Positions 1 through 9,233 of a stretch of DNA of 49,419 bases are shown piece after piece; positions within the stretch are counted from its first letter, which is position 1, and each line of letters begins with the position of its first letter. The stretch is from CAYMRB01 sp964392615 (lineage in GTDB: Bacteria; Planctomycetota; UBA8108). Under the pieces are notes generated by a model. That model saw nothing but the letters and a program-made list of their open reading frames with translations, made no database searches and was not told where the DNA came from. The stretch lies in NCBI GenBank assembly GCA_964392615.1, contig CAYMRB010000010.1, positions 1 through 49,419 on the forward strand. Direction: 5' to 3'. The position numbers and the translations under genes are program-made.

Positions 1-1
1 C

Positions 2-29
2 TTGACCCTCCCCGCCCTCTCCCTACAAT
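2..29 (+). promoter_or_regulatory. Predicted mutL promoter
   Basis: A -35 element TTGACC (2-7) and a -10 element TACAAT (24-29) are separated by 16 bp. Transcription would start near 36, about 40 bp before the mutL ATG at 77. The TACAAT hexamer recurs upstream of two other genes in this window (9179 and 19668), which supports it as a housekeeping -10 in this genome. The promoter is predicted from sequence only. Confidence 0.55.
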
Positions 30-76
30 CCCGGTGGGAACGATCGAGGTTCAGTTCTCCTCAGGTTGGTGGAGTC

Positions 77-2119
77 ATGCCGCGCATTCGCAGACTGCCG
101 CCCGATGTCGTCAATCGCATCGCGGCGGGAGAGGTCATCGAGCGTCCGGCCAGCGTCGTCAAGGAGCTGGTTGAAAACTCGATTGACGCCGAGGCGACCG
201 AAGTCCTCGTCGACCTCGAAGAGGGCGGCTGCAAGCGCCTGACCGTGCAGGACAACGGCTGCGGCATGGATGCCGACGACCTCGTGCTCGCGTTCGAGAG
301 CCACGCGACCAGCAAGCTCGAGGACAACGCGTTCGAGGGCAGCCTGTTCGGCATCTCGACCCTCGGCTTTCGCGGCGAGGCGCTGCCGAGCATCGGCTCG
401 GTCGCCGACGTCGAGGTCGTGTCGCGGCGCCCGCGCAGCGAGCACGCCCACAAGCTGCGCCCCGGCAGAAGCGGCGATCCCGAGCCGGCCGCCGGCGAGC
501 CGGGCACCGTGATCGAGGTCCGCGACCTCTTCCACAACGTGCCCGCGCGGCGCAAGTTCCTGCGCGCTCCGTCGACCGAGCTGTCCTGGGTGCTGAAGCA
601 GATCAACCGCATCGCGCTGCCGCACCCCGGCGTGCGATTCCTCGTCACGAGCTCCGGCAAGCGTCTTCTCGACCTGCCGGCGTGCGGCTCCCTGCGCGAG
701 CGCCTGGTGCAGACGATCGACCGCAAGCACGTCGACGACCTCCTCGAGTTTCGCGAGCCCGCCACGGAGCGCACGCCCGAAGTGCACGGCTTCGTCGGCT
801 CACCGCGCTGGCGTCGTGGCGACACGCGCCTGCAGCACTTCTTCGTCAACGGGCGCTGGGTGACCGATCGCTCGCTCACCGCCGCCTTGCGCGCTGCGTA
901 CCAGGGCTTCCTCATTCCGGGCAACCATCCGGTCGGGTGGATCTTCCTCGACTTCGCTCCCGATGCGGTCGACGTCAACGTCCACCCGACGAAGTCCGAG
1001 GTGCGCTTCCGCGATGCCGGTCGCATCTTCCCGCTGATCCGAGACGCGATCCGTCGCGTGCTGGCGCCGGCCGCGGCGATCGATGCGTCGCACGAGGGGG
1101 CAGACGAAGCGCCCGACGAGGCAGCGCCGTCGCGCGGCGATCCGCCCGTCACGTCGACCGCTTCGCGCTCGCAGGATCCCGTGCCGCGTCAGGCTTCGCT
1201 GCCGCTGTTCGACGAGCTCGAGATCCGAGGGCGACACTTGCCGCGCCCGAGTCTCAGCGCCGGAGGCTCGTCGCCGCCGCGTCGCTCCTGCGGCGACCGC
1301 CCCTCGTCGTCAGGAGGCTCCTCGCGCCGTCCCGGCCCGTCGGGCCCGCCACCTCCGGTCTCGCGGCTCTTCGGCGCCGATTCGGAGGCGGGTCTCCCGT
1401 CGTCCGACGTCGCTCCCGAGCCGAGCGAGCGAGGGCGCATCGATCCCGGCCGCGCGTCGGCTGATCGCGGTGCGGTGCCGCGGGCGTTTCAGATCCTCGA
1501 TTCGTACATCGTCGTCGAGGAGGCGGGCGGCATCCGCCTCGTCGACCAGCACGCGCTGCACGAGAAGATCCTCTTCGAGGAGATCCACCGGCGCCTGCTC
1601 GAGGGCGATATCCTGCAGCAGCGACTGATCGTGCCCGAAATCGTGACGCTGTCCCCGGAGCAGGCCCCGCTCATCGATCGCGGTCGCGACATTCTCGCGC
1701 GTTGCGGCTACGAGATCGAGAGCTTCGGAGAGCACGACGTCGCCGTCCATGCCGTGCCGGAGATGCTCGAGCGGCGCGCCGGCACCGGGCGAGGCGCGGG
1801 CAAGAGCAACACGCCCGACATCGTTCTCGCCGTCTTCCAATGGCTCGCCGAGGACGAGTCCGCGGTCGAGCTGCCGCCGATCGACTCCGACGCGGACGCA
1901 GCGGTGCCGGACGTCGTCCTCGCCCGTTATCGCGACCTGGCGAGCCTCATGGCGTGCAAGCGTGCGGTGAAGGCCGGCGCGTCGCTATCGCAGCAGGAGA
2001 TCGACGCGCTGCTCGCGCAGGGCGACCTGGCCGACGATCCCCGCAATTGTCCTCACGGCCGACCGACGACGGTGCGACTGAGCCACCGCGAGCTAGAGAG
2101 GCTTTTCGACCGGAAATGA
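77..2119 (+). CDS. mutL: DNA mismatch repair protein MutL (endonuclease type)
   Basis: A 680-residue MutL, complete. MutL couples MutS mismatch recognition to strand incision and removal. The N-terminal GHKL ATPase is intact: KELVEN with Glu30 and Asn34, DNGCGM at 59-64, and GFRGEAL at about 97-103. A Pro/Ser-rich linker (about 345-470) leads to the C-terminal dimerisation domain. That domain carries the metal-binding endonuclease motif DQHA-X2-E-X4-E (490-501) plus the ACKRAVKAG (from about 626) and CPHGRP (658-663) motifs. This makes it a nicking MutL, as in MutH-less bacteria, not the E. coli type. I chose ATG 77 because it follows the GGTGGAG ribosome site and begins the conserved N-terminus; the same frame is open to position 2, but that stretch is the promoter. 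The stop overlaps the next start (ATGA). Confidence 0.97.
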   Translation: MPRIRRLPPDVVNRIAAGEVIERPASVVKELVENSIDAEATEVLVDLEEGGCKRLTVQDNGCGMDADDLVLAFESHATSKLEDNAFEGSLFGISTLGFRGEALPSIGSVADVEVVSRRPRSEHAHKLRPGRSGDPEPAAGEPGTVIEVRDLFHNVPARRKFLRAPSTELSWVLKQINRIALPHPGVRFLVTSSGKRLLDLPACGSLRERLVQTIDRKHVDDLLEFREPATERTPEVHGFVGSPRWRRGDTRLQHFFVNGRWVTDRSLTAALRAAYQGFLIPGNHPVGWIFLDFAPDAVDVNVHPTKSEVRFRDAGRIFPLIRDAIRRVLAPAAAIDASHEGADEAPDEAAPSRGDPPVTSTASRSQDPVPRQASLPLFDELEIRGRHLPRPSLSAGGSSPPRRSCGDRPSSSGGSSRRPGPSGPPPPVSRLFGADSEAGLPSSDVAPEPSERGRIDPGRASADRGAVPRAFQILDSYIVVEEAGGIRLVDQHALHEKILFEEIHRRLLEGDILQQRLIVPEIVTLSPEQAPLIDRGRDILARCGYEIESFGEHDVAVHAVPEMLERRAGTGRGAGKSNTPDIVLAVFQWLAEDESAVELPPIDSDADAAVPDVVLARYRDLASLMACKRAVKAGASLSQQEIDALLAQGDLADDPRNCPHGRPTTVRLSHRELERLFDRK

Positions 2120-3411
2120 CGATGGCCCCACCTCGCTTCGACCACTTCGATCTTCCCGGTCAGATTCGGCTGGGCATCAATCGGAACGAGAAGATCAAGA
2201 CGGTCTTCGCCAGGGTCTACCTGACGAGCGACCTCGACGACGACGTGACCCGCCGCGCGCTCATGGCGTGCGTGCTGCGCCGCGGGACGACGCGGCTGCC
2301 GGACATGCAAGCGATCGATCGCTGGCTCGCCAATCTGTGGGGCGCCGGGCGCTCCGCGAGCGCCGGCAAGATCGGCGAGTGGCACGTGGCGCGATTCGGA
2401 ATCAGCGTCGTCAACGACCGCTTCCTCCCCGGAGACGCCGGCTCGACGACCGCCGCGTCAGGGCTCATGGGCGAAGGCCTGCGTTTCCTGCGCGACCTCG
2501 TGTTCGATCCGCTGCGCGTCGACGGCGCGTTGCGAGGCGATTGGGTCGACCAGGAGAAGGTGAACCAGCGTCGCACGATCGAGTCGCTGATCGACGACAA
2601 GGGCTCCTACGCGCGGTTTCGTTGCATCGAGGAGATGTGCCGCGATGAGCCGTACCGCCGGCACGGACAGGGGCGCGTCGAGGAGCTCGACGTGGTCGAC
2701 GCGGTCGGGCTGAGCGAGTTCTGGAGCGATTGGGCGCGCCGCACGCCGCTGTCGATTTACGTCGCGGGCGATGTCGACCCCGACGCGATCCGCGCCGAGG
2801 TCGAGGAGGTCTTCGACGTGCCGCGGAGCGATCCGTATCCGATGACGCCCGTGCCTCCACCGGTGGCCGTCGGCGACGTGCGCGAGGTGCGCGAGAAGCT
2901 CGACGTCAACCAAGGTCGGCTCGTGATCGGGTTCCGGCACGGAATCACGTACGGCGATCCGCAGTACGACGCGCTCGTTCTGATGAACGGCATACTCGGC
3001 GGCTACTCCCACTCGAAGCTGTTCCAGAACGTGCGCGAGAAGGCGAGCATGGCGTACTCGGCCTACTCGGCCGTGGAGCGCAACAAGGGCCTTCTGTTCA
3101 TCGCGTGCGGCATCGCGGTCGAGAAGTACGAGAAGGCCGTCGAGATCTGCCTCGAGCAAATCGACGCGATGCGCCGCGGAGACATCAGCGACGAGGAGAT
3201 CGACTCGACGCTGAAGACTATCCTCGGCGAGAGCCGCATGCTCGAGGACGACTTCTCGACGCTCGTCGAGGCCGACTTCATGCGGTCGCTTCACGGCAGC
3301 GAGCTCGACCTCGAGAGCTTTCGCGCCCGCCTGCGCGCCGTCACGCGCGACGACATCGTCGCCGCCGCCGAGCGGCTGCAACACGATCTGACATACTTTC
3401 TGCACGACTGA
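2116..3411 (+). CDS. M16 peptidase-like protein, YfmF type (probably non-catalytic)
   Basis: A 431-residue M16 (insulinase/pitrilysin) family protein. It lacks the zinc motif HxxEH; the equivalent region reads MACVLRRGTTRLPD. It keeps the C-terminal M16 signature around NVREKASMAYSAYS and a following KGLLFIACGI stretch, which matches Bacillus YfmF-type proteins. Such proteins pair with an active M16 partner, and that partner (YfmH type) is the next gene 15 bp downstream. YfmF/YfmH homologues carry database names linking them to EF-P 5-aminopentanol modification. That role is taken from the family name and nothing in this sequence tests it. The ATG at 2116 overlaps the mutL stop as ATGA, so translation is probably coupled; an alternative ATG lies at 2122. 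A mitochondrial-type processing peptidase subunit is the other reading. Confidence 0.85.
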   Translation: MTMAPPRFDHFDLPGQIRLGINRNEKIKTVFARVYLTSDLDDDVTRRALMACVLRRGTTRLPDMQAIDRWLANLWGAGRSASAGKIGEWHVARFGISVVNDRFLPGDAGSTTAASGLMGEGLRFLRDLVFDPLRVDGALRGDWVDQEKVNQRRTIESLIDDKGSYARFRCIEEMCRDEPYRRHGQGRVEELDVVDAVGLSEFWSDWARRTPLSIYVAGDVDPDAIRAEVEEVFDVPRSDPYPMTPVPPPVAVGDVREVREKLDVNQGRLVIGFRHGITYGDPQYDALVLMNGILGGYSHSKLFQNVREKASMAYSAYSAVERNKGLLFIACGIAVEKYEKAVEICLEQIDAMRRGDISDEEIDSTLKTILGESRMLEDDFSTLVEADFMRSLHGSELDLESFRARLRAVTRDDIVAAAERLQHDLTYFLHD

Positions 3412-3426
3412 GCTGGACGAGAAAAC

Positions 3427-4707
3427 GTGAAGCACGTTCGCAACGAGACGCTGCGGGAAGAGGTGTTCCACACGACGCTGCCGTCGGGGCTGCGCGTGTC
3501 GTTCTGCCCGAAGCCCGGGTTCCAGAAGAAGTACGCGTCGTACTCGACGTTCTACGGCTCGGTCGACAACATGCTCGTCGCTGCGGACGGAGCTGCCACG
3601 CAAGTGCCGGACGGCATCGCGCACTTCCTCGAGCATTCGCTGTTCGAGACGGACCGCGGCAACGCGTCCGATCTCTTCGCTCTCAACGGCGCGTACAACA
3701 ACGCGGCGACGTCGTTCACGACGACGACGTATCTGTTCGCCGCGAGCGAGCTCTTCTGGGAAAACCTGAAGCTCCTGGTCGAGTTCGTCGAGGTGCCGTC
3801 GTTCCTCGCCGAGAAGGTCGAGAAGGAGCGTGGCATCATCGAGCAGGAGATTCGCGGCTACGACGACAGCCCGGATTGGGTGAGCTACACCGGGCTCCTC
3901 GAAGGGCTCTTTCAGAAGCATCCGATCGGCATCGACATCGCCGGCACGGTCGAGTCGATCCAGCCGATCGACGTGCCGCTTCTGACGAGCTGCTACGAGC
4001 AGTTCTATCAGCCTGCGAACATGCACCTCTTCGTCGTCGGCGACCTCGACCGCGATGAGCTCTTCGCGTTCGTCGACAAGACCTCCCGACCGACAGCGAG
4101 CGGCACGGGTTCGGTCGAGCGGCTCTATCCGGACGAGCCGGAGACCGTCCGCCGTCGGCGCAAGGTCGTCGAGATGGACGTCGCGATGCCGAAGCTGATT
4201 CTCGGCTTCAAGGAGATCGGCGTCCCGACGACCGGCCGCGAGTTCGTGCAGCGCGAGTTCGTCAGCCAGATGGCCCTCGACATCCTCTTCGGCCGCTCGA
4301 GCGACGCCTACAGCGAGCTCTACGAGCGCCAGATCATCCGCGACGACTTCTGGTCGTACTACAACTGCGGTGCGGAGATCGGCTACGCGATGATCGGCGG
4401 CGACACGCCCGACGCGGAGGCCCTCGAGAACGAGCTCCTGGAGCGTATCGACCGCCTGCGCGGCCAGCCGCTCGACGACGACGACTTCGAGCGCGAGAAG
4501 CGTCGATTCATCGGCGGCTTCATCCGCGGCTTCAACTCGCTCGAGTACATCGCGAACAACTACACCGGCTACCTGTTCCACGAGTTCGAGCTGTTCGACA
4601 CGATCGACGTGCTCGGCGAGATCACGCGCGAGCTGGTCGAAGAGCGCGTCGCGGCGATGCTCGATCCGGCGCGGTGCGCGTCGTTCGTCGTCGCACCGCG
4701 CGGGTAG
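3427..4707 (+). CDS. M16 zinc metallopeptidase, YfmH type
   Basis: A 426-residue M16 peptidase with an intact inverted zinc motif HFLEH (His66, Glu69 catalytic, His70). A downstream glutamate near 141 in GIIEQEIRGYDD probably supplies the third ligand. Next comes the typical NNAATSFTTTTYLF substrate-binding stretch. The start is GTG 3427, giving MKHVRNETL, 15 bp after the YfmF-type gene. The two together form the usual inactive/active M16 pair. No signal peptide is visible, so a cytoplasmic site is likely. The gene ends 9 bp from the convergent gene ending at 4717, and I see no stem-loop with a T-run between them. Family assignment is firm; the substrate is unknown. Confidence 0.9.
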   Translation: MKHVRNETLREEVFHTTLPSGLRVSFCPKPGFQKKYASYSTFYGSVDNMLVAADGAATQVPDGIAHFLEHSLFETDRGNASDLFALNGAYNNAATSFTTTTYLFAASELFWENLKLLVEFVEVPSFLAEKVEKERGIIEQEIRGYDDSPDWVSYTGLLEGLFQKHPIGIDIAGTVESIQPIDVPLLTSCYEQFYQPANMHLFVVGDLDRDELFAFVDKTSRPTASGTGSVERLYPDEPETVRRRRKVVEMDVAMPKLILGFKEIGVPTTGREFVQREFVSQMALDILFGRSSDAYSELYERQIIRDDFWSYYNCGAEIGYAMIGGDTPDAEALENELLERIDRLRGQPLDDDDFEREKRRFIGGFIRGFNSLEYIANNYTGYLFHEFELFDTIDVLGEITRELVEERVAAMLDPARCASFVVAPRG

Positions 4708-4716
4708 CGGGTCCGC

Positions 4717-6609
4717 CTACATTCTGAACTTGAGCGACCCGGCGCGAGCTGCCGCCTCGACGAAGCGCGGCAACAGCGCCGGAAGCGCGTTCGTCAGCAC
4801 GCGGTGGCCGCGGATCGTCAGCGCGTCGCCGCGCGTGTCGAGCGTCAGGATGCCGCGCTGGAACCGCGACAGGAACGCTTCGCCCGGCGGCAGGAGCGCC
4901 GGATCGACGCCCATCTCCAGGCGCAACCGATCGAACGTCGGCGCCGCCAGCGTCGCGAGCGTCACCAGCGTGTTGTACGCGACGAGCGCGGCGCGGCCGC
5001 CACCGAGCGACGCGAACGCGACGCCCTCCGGAAGCGATCGCGTAGCGGCATCGATCTTCGGCGCGCCCTGGTGCACCAGTAGGTAGCGCTCGATAGCCTG
5101 CGGGCTGTCGGCCATCACGATCCACTCGTCGTCGAGCGGCGTGATCGCGATCGACACGCCGGGGTCGAGCGCCAGAAGCCCGACCTTCGCCTCGTCCGAC
5201 AGTGCTGCCAGCGGCCCGGTCGCCGGGCCGACGCCGAGGCTGCGCAACAGACTCGGCATGCGCACGGTGACGACGGGCCGCTCGCCGATCTCGATGGCCT
5301 CGAGCTCCGAGCCGACGTGATTCACGAAGCGATCGAGCGCGACCAGGTAGGGCGCGATTTGTTCCGCTCGCGCGATCGCGAACCGGTCCGCGACCAAGCC
5401 GCCGGCCGGCGGGGGCACGCGGAACGTGGTGAGCGTCAGGCGCGGCAGCGTGCCGAGATCGGTCTCGACCGACAGGCCGGTCGCCTCTTTCACCCCACCT
5501 CGAAACGCCGCGACGAATCGATCGACGTTCGGGATCGGCAGTCGCGCAGTACGTTCCAGGAGCTGGCTCAACAGATGCCCCTTGTGGATCGAGAAGCTCG
5601 CGACGTCCTCGGCTGACCGCGGCACCTTCGCGAGCCCGTCGCGATCTTCCGGCGGACCGATGTTCGCAGCGATGTCGGCAAAGTAGCCCTGCAGGCCGCC
5701 GGGGCTGTCGACGCGGATCGCGTGCTCGAAGTCGCCGTCCGTGAACGCGAGCTGGTAGCTCAGCGACGTCACCGCCGCGAGGCCGCTCTCCGTCGCGATC
5801 TGGCGCATCTGCGCGAACCACTGCGCGATCGGCTGGTCGTCCGGCACCTCGGCCTCGATCTTATCGAGAGTACGCCACGCGCCGCCGAGGTCGACGAGCG
5901 CGGTCGCGATCGGGTCCTTCAGGCCGCTCTTCGCGATGCGAGCGAACGCCTCGTTGGTCGCGAATCCGTCCTTCGTCTTGCCTTCGAAGCGATCGAGCAG
6001 CGCGTCGACGCCGCCGCCTCGCACGATGACGATGTGCTCGCCGAGGTGGAGCGCCGTCTCGGTGCCGACCGGTCCGCGCGTCTCGACGATCGTCGCCCAA
6101 TTGCCGCGTCGGTCCGCGTCCTGCGTCACCGAGCCTTGCTGCGCCAGCATGCTGGCGAGGCGGTTGATGACCGGGCGGAACTTCTCGCCGTGCTCGCCGA
6201 CGCCGATCGCGACGTAGAGCTCCGGTTCGGCGGCGAGGCTCGGCGGCATGCGTACCGCGATCGTCACGTCGCCCGCGAGCAGACCGAGCAGCTCGGCCGC
6301 GCTCGTGCCGAGGAGCCCGTCGGCCTCGCGCAGGACACCGGCGATCTGCCCCTCGAGCATCGACGGCACGGCACCGAGCGCGCGCCGCACGCCCGGGTCG
6401 CTCGCCAGCGCACCGAGCGGCCACTGCGCGAGCGCGCCGTTGCCGCGCGCGATGTCGACCGAGATCCAGAGCTGGCAGTCGTTCGGGAAGCAGGCTTCCG
6501 GGCGGAACTCGCGCTCCGCGGCGGTGAGCGTCGAGCCCGTCAGCAGCAGCGCGCACCATGCCACGAAGGCGGCGCTGACGCGTCGAGTGTGTCGTTGTCG
6601 CGAGATCAC
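4717..6609 (-). CDS. Secreted protein of unknown function, paralogue of the upstream gene
   Basis: A 630-residue exported protein. The N-terminus (VISRQRHTRR, then a hydrophobic run, then TLTAAERE) is a classic signal peptide cut after TAA. The mature part has no catalytic motif I recognise. It aligns by eye with the first two-thirds of the gene ending at 6606: both share the order early P..C/H-x-Y/W segment, a TLPR[IL]-x-FxF.PPAG[GS]LV block, a long helical region, and a C-terminal LTIRGH/LTIHGH motif. The start is GTG 6609, which overlaps the upstream stop as GTGA. It is preceded on the minus strand by a GGAGAGGAAGG purine-rich ribosome site, so the two are translationally coupled. A distant relation to DUF3352-type secreted proteins is possible; I cannot confirm it. 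Confidence 0.8.
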   Translation of the reverse strand: MISRQRHTRRVSAAFVAWCALLLTGSTLTAAEREFRPEACFPNDCQLWISVDIARGNGALAQWPLGALASDPGVRRALGAVPSMLEGQIAGVLREADGLLGTSAAELLGLLAGDVTIAVRMPPSLAAEPELYVAIGVGEHGEKFRPVINRLASMLAQQGSVTQDADRRGNWATIVETRGPVGTETALHLGEHIVIVRGGGVDALLDRFEGKTKDGFATNEAFARIAKSGLKDPIATALVDLGGAWRTLDKIEAEVPDDQPIAQWFAQMRQIATESGLAAVTSLSYQLAFTDGDFEHAIRVDSPGGLQGYFADIAANIGPPEDRDGLAKVPRSAEDVASFSIHKGHLLSQLLERTARLPIPNVDRFVAAFRGGVKEATGLSVETDLGTLPRLTLTTFRVPPPAGGLVADRFAIARAEQIAPYLVALDRFVNHVGSELEAIEIGERPVVTVRMPSLLRSLGVGPATGPLAALSDEAKVGLLALDPGVSIAITPLDDEWIVMADSPQAIERYLLVHQGAPKIDAATRSLPEGVAFASLGGGRAALVAYNTLVTLATLAAPTFDRLRLEMGVDPALLPPGEAFLSRFQRGILTLDTRGDALTIRGHRVLTNALPALLPRFVEAAARAGSLKFRM

Positions 6610-9008
6610 TGGTCGGCCCCCTTCCTCTCCGTCGCCGCCTTCTTCTTTCCGTAGCGCTTCAGCTGCTTCGCCAGGAGCGCCTGGAACTCCCTCTCGGTGT
6701 GGAACTTCACGCCGAGCCCGACGTGCAGCACATGACGCCCGCCGCGCTGGAACGCCTGCTTCTCGTAGCACAGGATGCGCGTCTTCACGTCGCTCGGACC
6801 CTGTCGCCACGGCACGAGGAAGTAGCTCGAGTTCTTTTCGGTGATGCGCGGCTTGCCATCTTCGCCGCGCCCGGCCGGCCGGTCCGACGAGAACGGGTGC
6901 ACGAGCACCGACGCATCGGTCAGCACGCCGCTGTCGACGAGCTTCTGGAATCCCGCCGCCTTGCCGTCGGGCGAGTGCGGATACGCGCGGCTGCCGCTCT
7001 TCTCCATGTGCTGTTTGAGCAGCTCGCCGATCTTGCGCAGGCGTTGCGTCGCGGGGTCCTCGTCCATCGGCGTCGAGGCGACGACCGCCTCGCCGTGTGA
7101 GTGCTCGTGGGCGATATGGACTCTCTGCCGGGTCGAGACCATCGGCAATGCCGCCAAGGCGACGAGCGGCAATCCGACCGTGATCGCCGTGTTCGTCGCG
7201 GCGCGGTGACCGTGGATCGTCAACGTCTTCTCGCGTGCCTCGACGCGCAGGAACCCGTCCCGGAACGCCGGCGCGAACAGCTCGCCCGCTGGCAAGCGCG
7301 ACGGCCGGATGCCGTACTCGCCGAGCACCGGCGCGAGCGACGGCTCGACCGCGGACAGCAGGCTGACCGCGCTGTTGTAGCCCGCCAGCACCGAGCCGCC
7401 GCCGCGCAGAAGCGCGAACGCGCTGCCCTTGCCGATGCGCCCGTGGACGAGCTCGCGAAGCGCGTCGTTCTCGCTCGCCTTCTCCTCCTCGGCGTAGAAG
7501 GCGAAGTATCGGCCGACACTCTGGGGGGTCATGCCGATCACGACCCAGTCCGCGTCGATGGGCGCCCATGCGATGCCGAGCGCCGGGTCGGTCAGCGCCG
7601 ACTCGACGATGTCCTCGAACGACCGCGACGTCGAGCGAGGTGGGCTTCCGAGGTTCAAGAACCGCCCGAGCCCACCGACCCGCAGCCAGGCGACCTCGGT
7701 GCCGAGGGCGTCGACCGTGCGCTTCTTTCCGCCGCCCGCGACCTTCTCGAGGAACGCGAGGTACGGCTGCGCCTGCGATCGGCGACAGACGCTCAGCACG
7801 TCCGGGACGAGCGATCCCGCCGGCGGCGTCCTCACGAACGTGAACGCGTCGATGCGCGGCAACGTGTAAACCTCGCGTGAGACGGAAATTTCGAGCGCCT
7901 TCTCGACGCCTCGGATGAAGCCCTGTACGTCCGATTCCATCTCGGCTTCGGTCTCGACGACGAGGGCTGCGAGGTCGCGGAGCACCTTGCCGAGGTAGAC
8001 CGACGTGCACGCGATCTGCGACGCGTTCGCCGGCACGTGCTCGAGGCCCTGCAAGCTGCTCGGCGCTTGCGCGAGCTGCGCGATGAGGCCGATCGTTCCC
8101 GAGTGGCCGTTCGGGCTTTCGACGACGAGGCGGCCCTCGAAGTCGCCGTCGTCGAAACCGAGCTGGTACATCATGGTCGAGACGGTCTTGAATCCCGAGG
8201 CGACCATGCCGGCGTTGAACGACTCCTCCGTGCGGGAGGAGCTTCGCTGCCGCATCCCTTCGAGCATCACTTCCTGGAAGCGCTCGAAGTCGAAGTAGAA
8301 CGTCGCGAGCGGCTCGCGTCCGCCGACGCGGCACCGTTGGCGTGCGCGGAGGTACCGAGCGTCAGCGCCGAGCGAGTCCTTCTTCGCACCGTGATAACGG
8401 TCGATGACGTCCTCGATTTCCCAGCCGTTGCCGGCGAACACGAGGCAGTCGCCGATGACCGCGTGACTGATCGGTTGCCCGTAGCGCACGGGCCAGCGCG
8501 TGATCTCGTGTCCTCGGTGCGTATCGACGGTGGGCTCCTGACCGTTGCCCTCGGCGCGGGCGAGCTTCACGGCGACCTCGATCGCGGTCTTCTTGTGCGC
8601 GCCGAGCTCGAGCGCGACGATCATCGACGGACCTTCGCGGTAGTCGACCGTCGGCCAGACCATCACGGCGCGGCCGTCGAAGCACGCGACCGCGTCGAGG
8701 AACTCGACCTGCGTCTGGCGCTCGAAGTAGCGGTTCTCGTGCTCGATCTCGGCGCGGATCATCGCCGGCACTTTGCCGAGCGCCTCGACGACTCGCGGGT
8801 GGGTCAATAGCGCACCGAGGGGCGACTCGCAGGCGGCTCGCAGCAGCTTGCCGGCGTCGCCCGCCAGGTACATGTGCGGGCTGCCGGGAAGGTGCTTCTC
8901 GAAGTCGAAGGGCTTCGGCGCGGCTGCCGCGCGGTCGCTCACGGCGATCGTCAGCAAGATCGTCGCCAGAGCGTACGGCACGGGGCCGCAGCGGGCACGG
9001 GACATCAT
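6606..9008 (-). CDS. Secreted/membrane-anchored protein with C-terminal pilin-like DG-type domain
   Basis: An 800-residue exported protein with a signal peptide at about 1-28 ending AAAAPKPF. The N-terminal two-thirds is paralogous to the coupled downstream gene (4717-6609). It then has a hydrophobic segment (AITVGLPLVALAALPM) that probably spans the membrane. A C-terminal domain of about 130 residues follows, containing KIGELLKQHMEKSG, a LVHP stretch and ILCYEKQAFQRGGRHVLHVG. That last domain resembles planctomycete pilin-like/DUF1559-type C-termini, which usually read vlayEk..H..g.nvLf.DGHVe; here the DG of the usual motif is replaced (VGLGVKF). The ribosome site GGAGGATGAG precedes two adjacent ATGs (9008 and 9005), so the start is uncertain by one codon. 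Function unknown. Confidence 0.8.
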   Translation of the reverse strand: MMSRARCGPVPYALATILLTIAVSDRAAAAPKPFDFEKHLPGSPHMYLAGDAGKLLRAACESPLGALLTHPRVVEALGKVPAMIRAEIEHENRYFERQTQVEFLDAVACFDGRAVMVWPTVDYREGPSMIVALELGAHKKTAIEVAVKLARAEGNGQEPTVDTHRGHEITRWPVRYGQPISHAVIGDCLVFAGNGWEIEDVIDRYHGAKKDSLGADARYLRARQRCRVGGREPLATFYFDFERFQEVMLEGMRQRSSSRTEESFNAGMVASGFKTVSTMMYQLGFDDGDFEGRLVVESPNGHSGTIGLIAQLAQAPSSLQGLEHVPANASQIACTSVYLGKVLRDLAALVVETEAEMESDVQGFIRGVEKALEISVSREVYTLPRIDAFTFVRTPPAGSLVPDVLSVCRRSQAQPYLAFLEKVAGGGKKRTVDALGTEVAWLRVGGLGRFLNLGSPPRSTSRSFEDIVESALTDPALGIAWAPIDADWVVIGMTPQSVGRYFAFYAEEEKASENDALRELVHGRIGKGSAFALLRGGGSVLAGYNSAVSLLSAVEPSLAPVLGEYGIRPSRLPAGELFAPAFRDGFLRVEAREKTLTIHGHRAATNTAITVGLPLVALAALPMVSTRQRVHIAHEHSHGEAVVASTPMDEDPATQRLRKIGELLKQHMEKSGSRAYPHSPDGKAAGFQKLVDSGVLTDASVLVHPFSSDRPAGRGEDGKPRITEKNSSYFLVPWRQGPSDVKTRILCYEKQAFQRGGRHVLHVGLGVKFHTEREFQALLAKQLKRYGKKKAATERKGADQ

Positions 9009-9233
9009 CTCATCCTCCGGTTGGACGGCGCGAAGAGCGATCCGCTCGACGGGCGAATCTTCTTCTTTGCGCGGGGCCGTTCTCGACGAATCCTACACGT
9101 CACCATACGTGAAGACGGCAGCCGCGATGCCCGAATTCGACCGCGGCGGATTTCGCTTTGGTGCCGCTCTCCCTCGCCTACAATCAACGGCAGCCAACGC
9201 TAGCAAATGCGCGCCAACGCAGGGAGCGGAATC
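9009..9233. promoter_or_regulatory. Divergent intergenic region with TACAAT -10 for the plus gene
   Basis: This stretch separates two divergent exported-protein genes. On the plus strand TACAAT (9179-9184) matches the -10 seen upstream of mutL and of the operon at 19711. A weak -35-like TTTGGT lies at about 9157-9162. Transcription would start near 9191, followed by an AGGGAG ribosome site (9221-9226) before the ATG at 9234. No clear minus-strand promoter was seen, and no small gene. Confidence 0.4.

Noticed and set aside
2458..4581. Long open frame on the minus strand opposite the two M16 genes
   Set aside because: Its translation is Arg/Asp/Val-rich with no motif and mirrors third-position GC of the real genes on the other strand; the M16 genes have clear conserved motifs.
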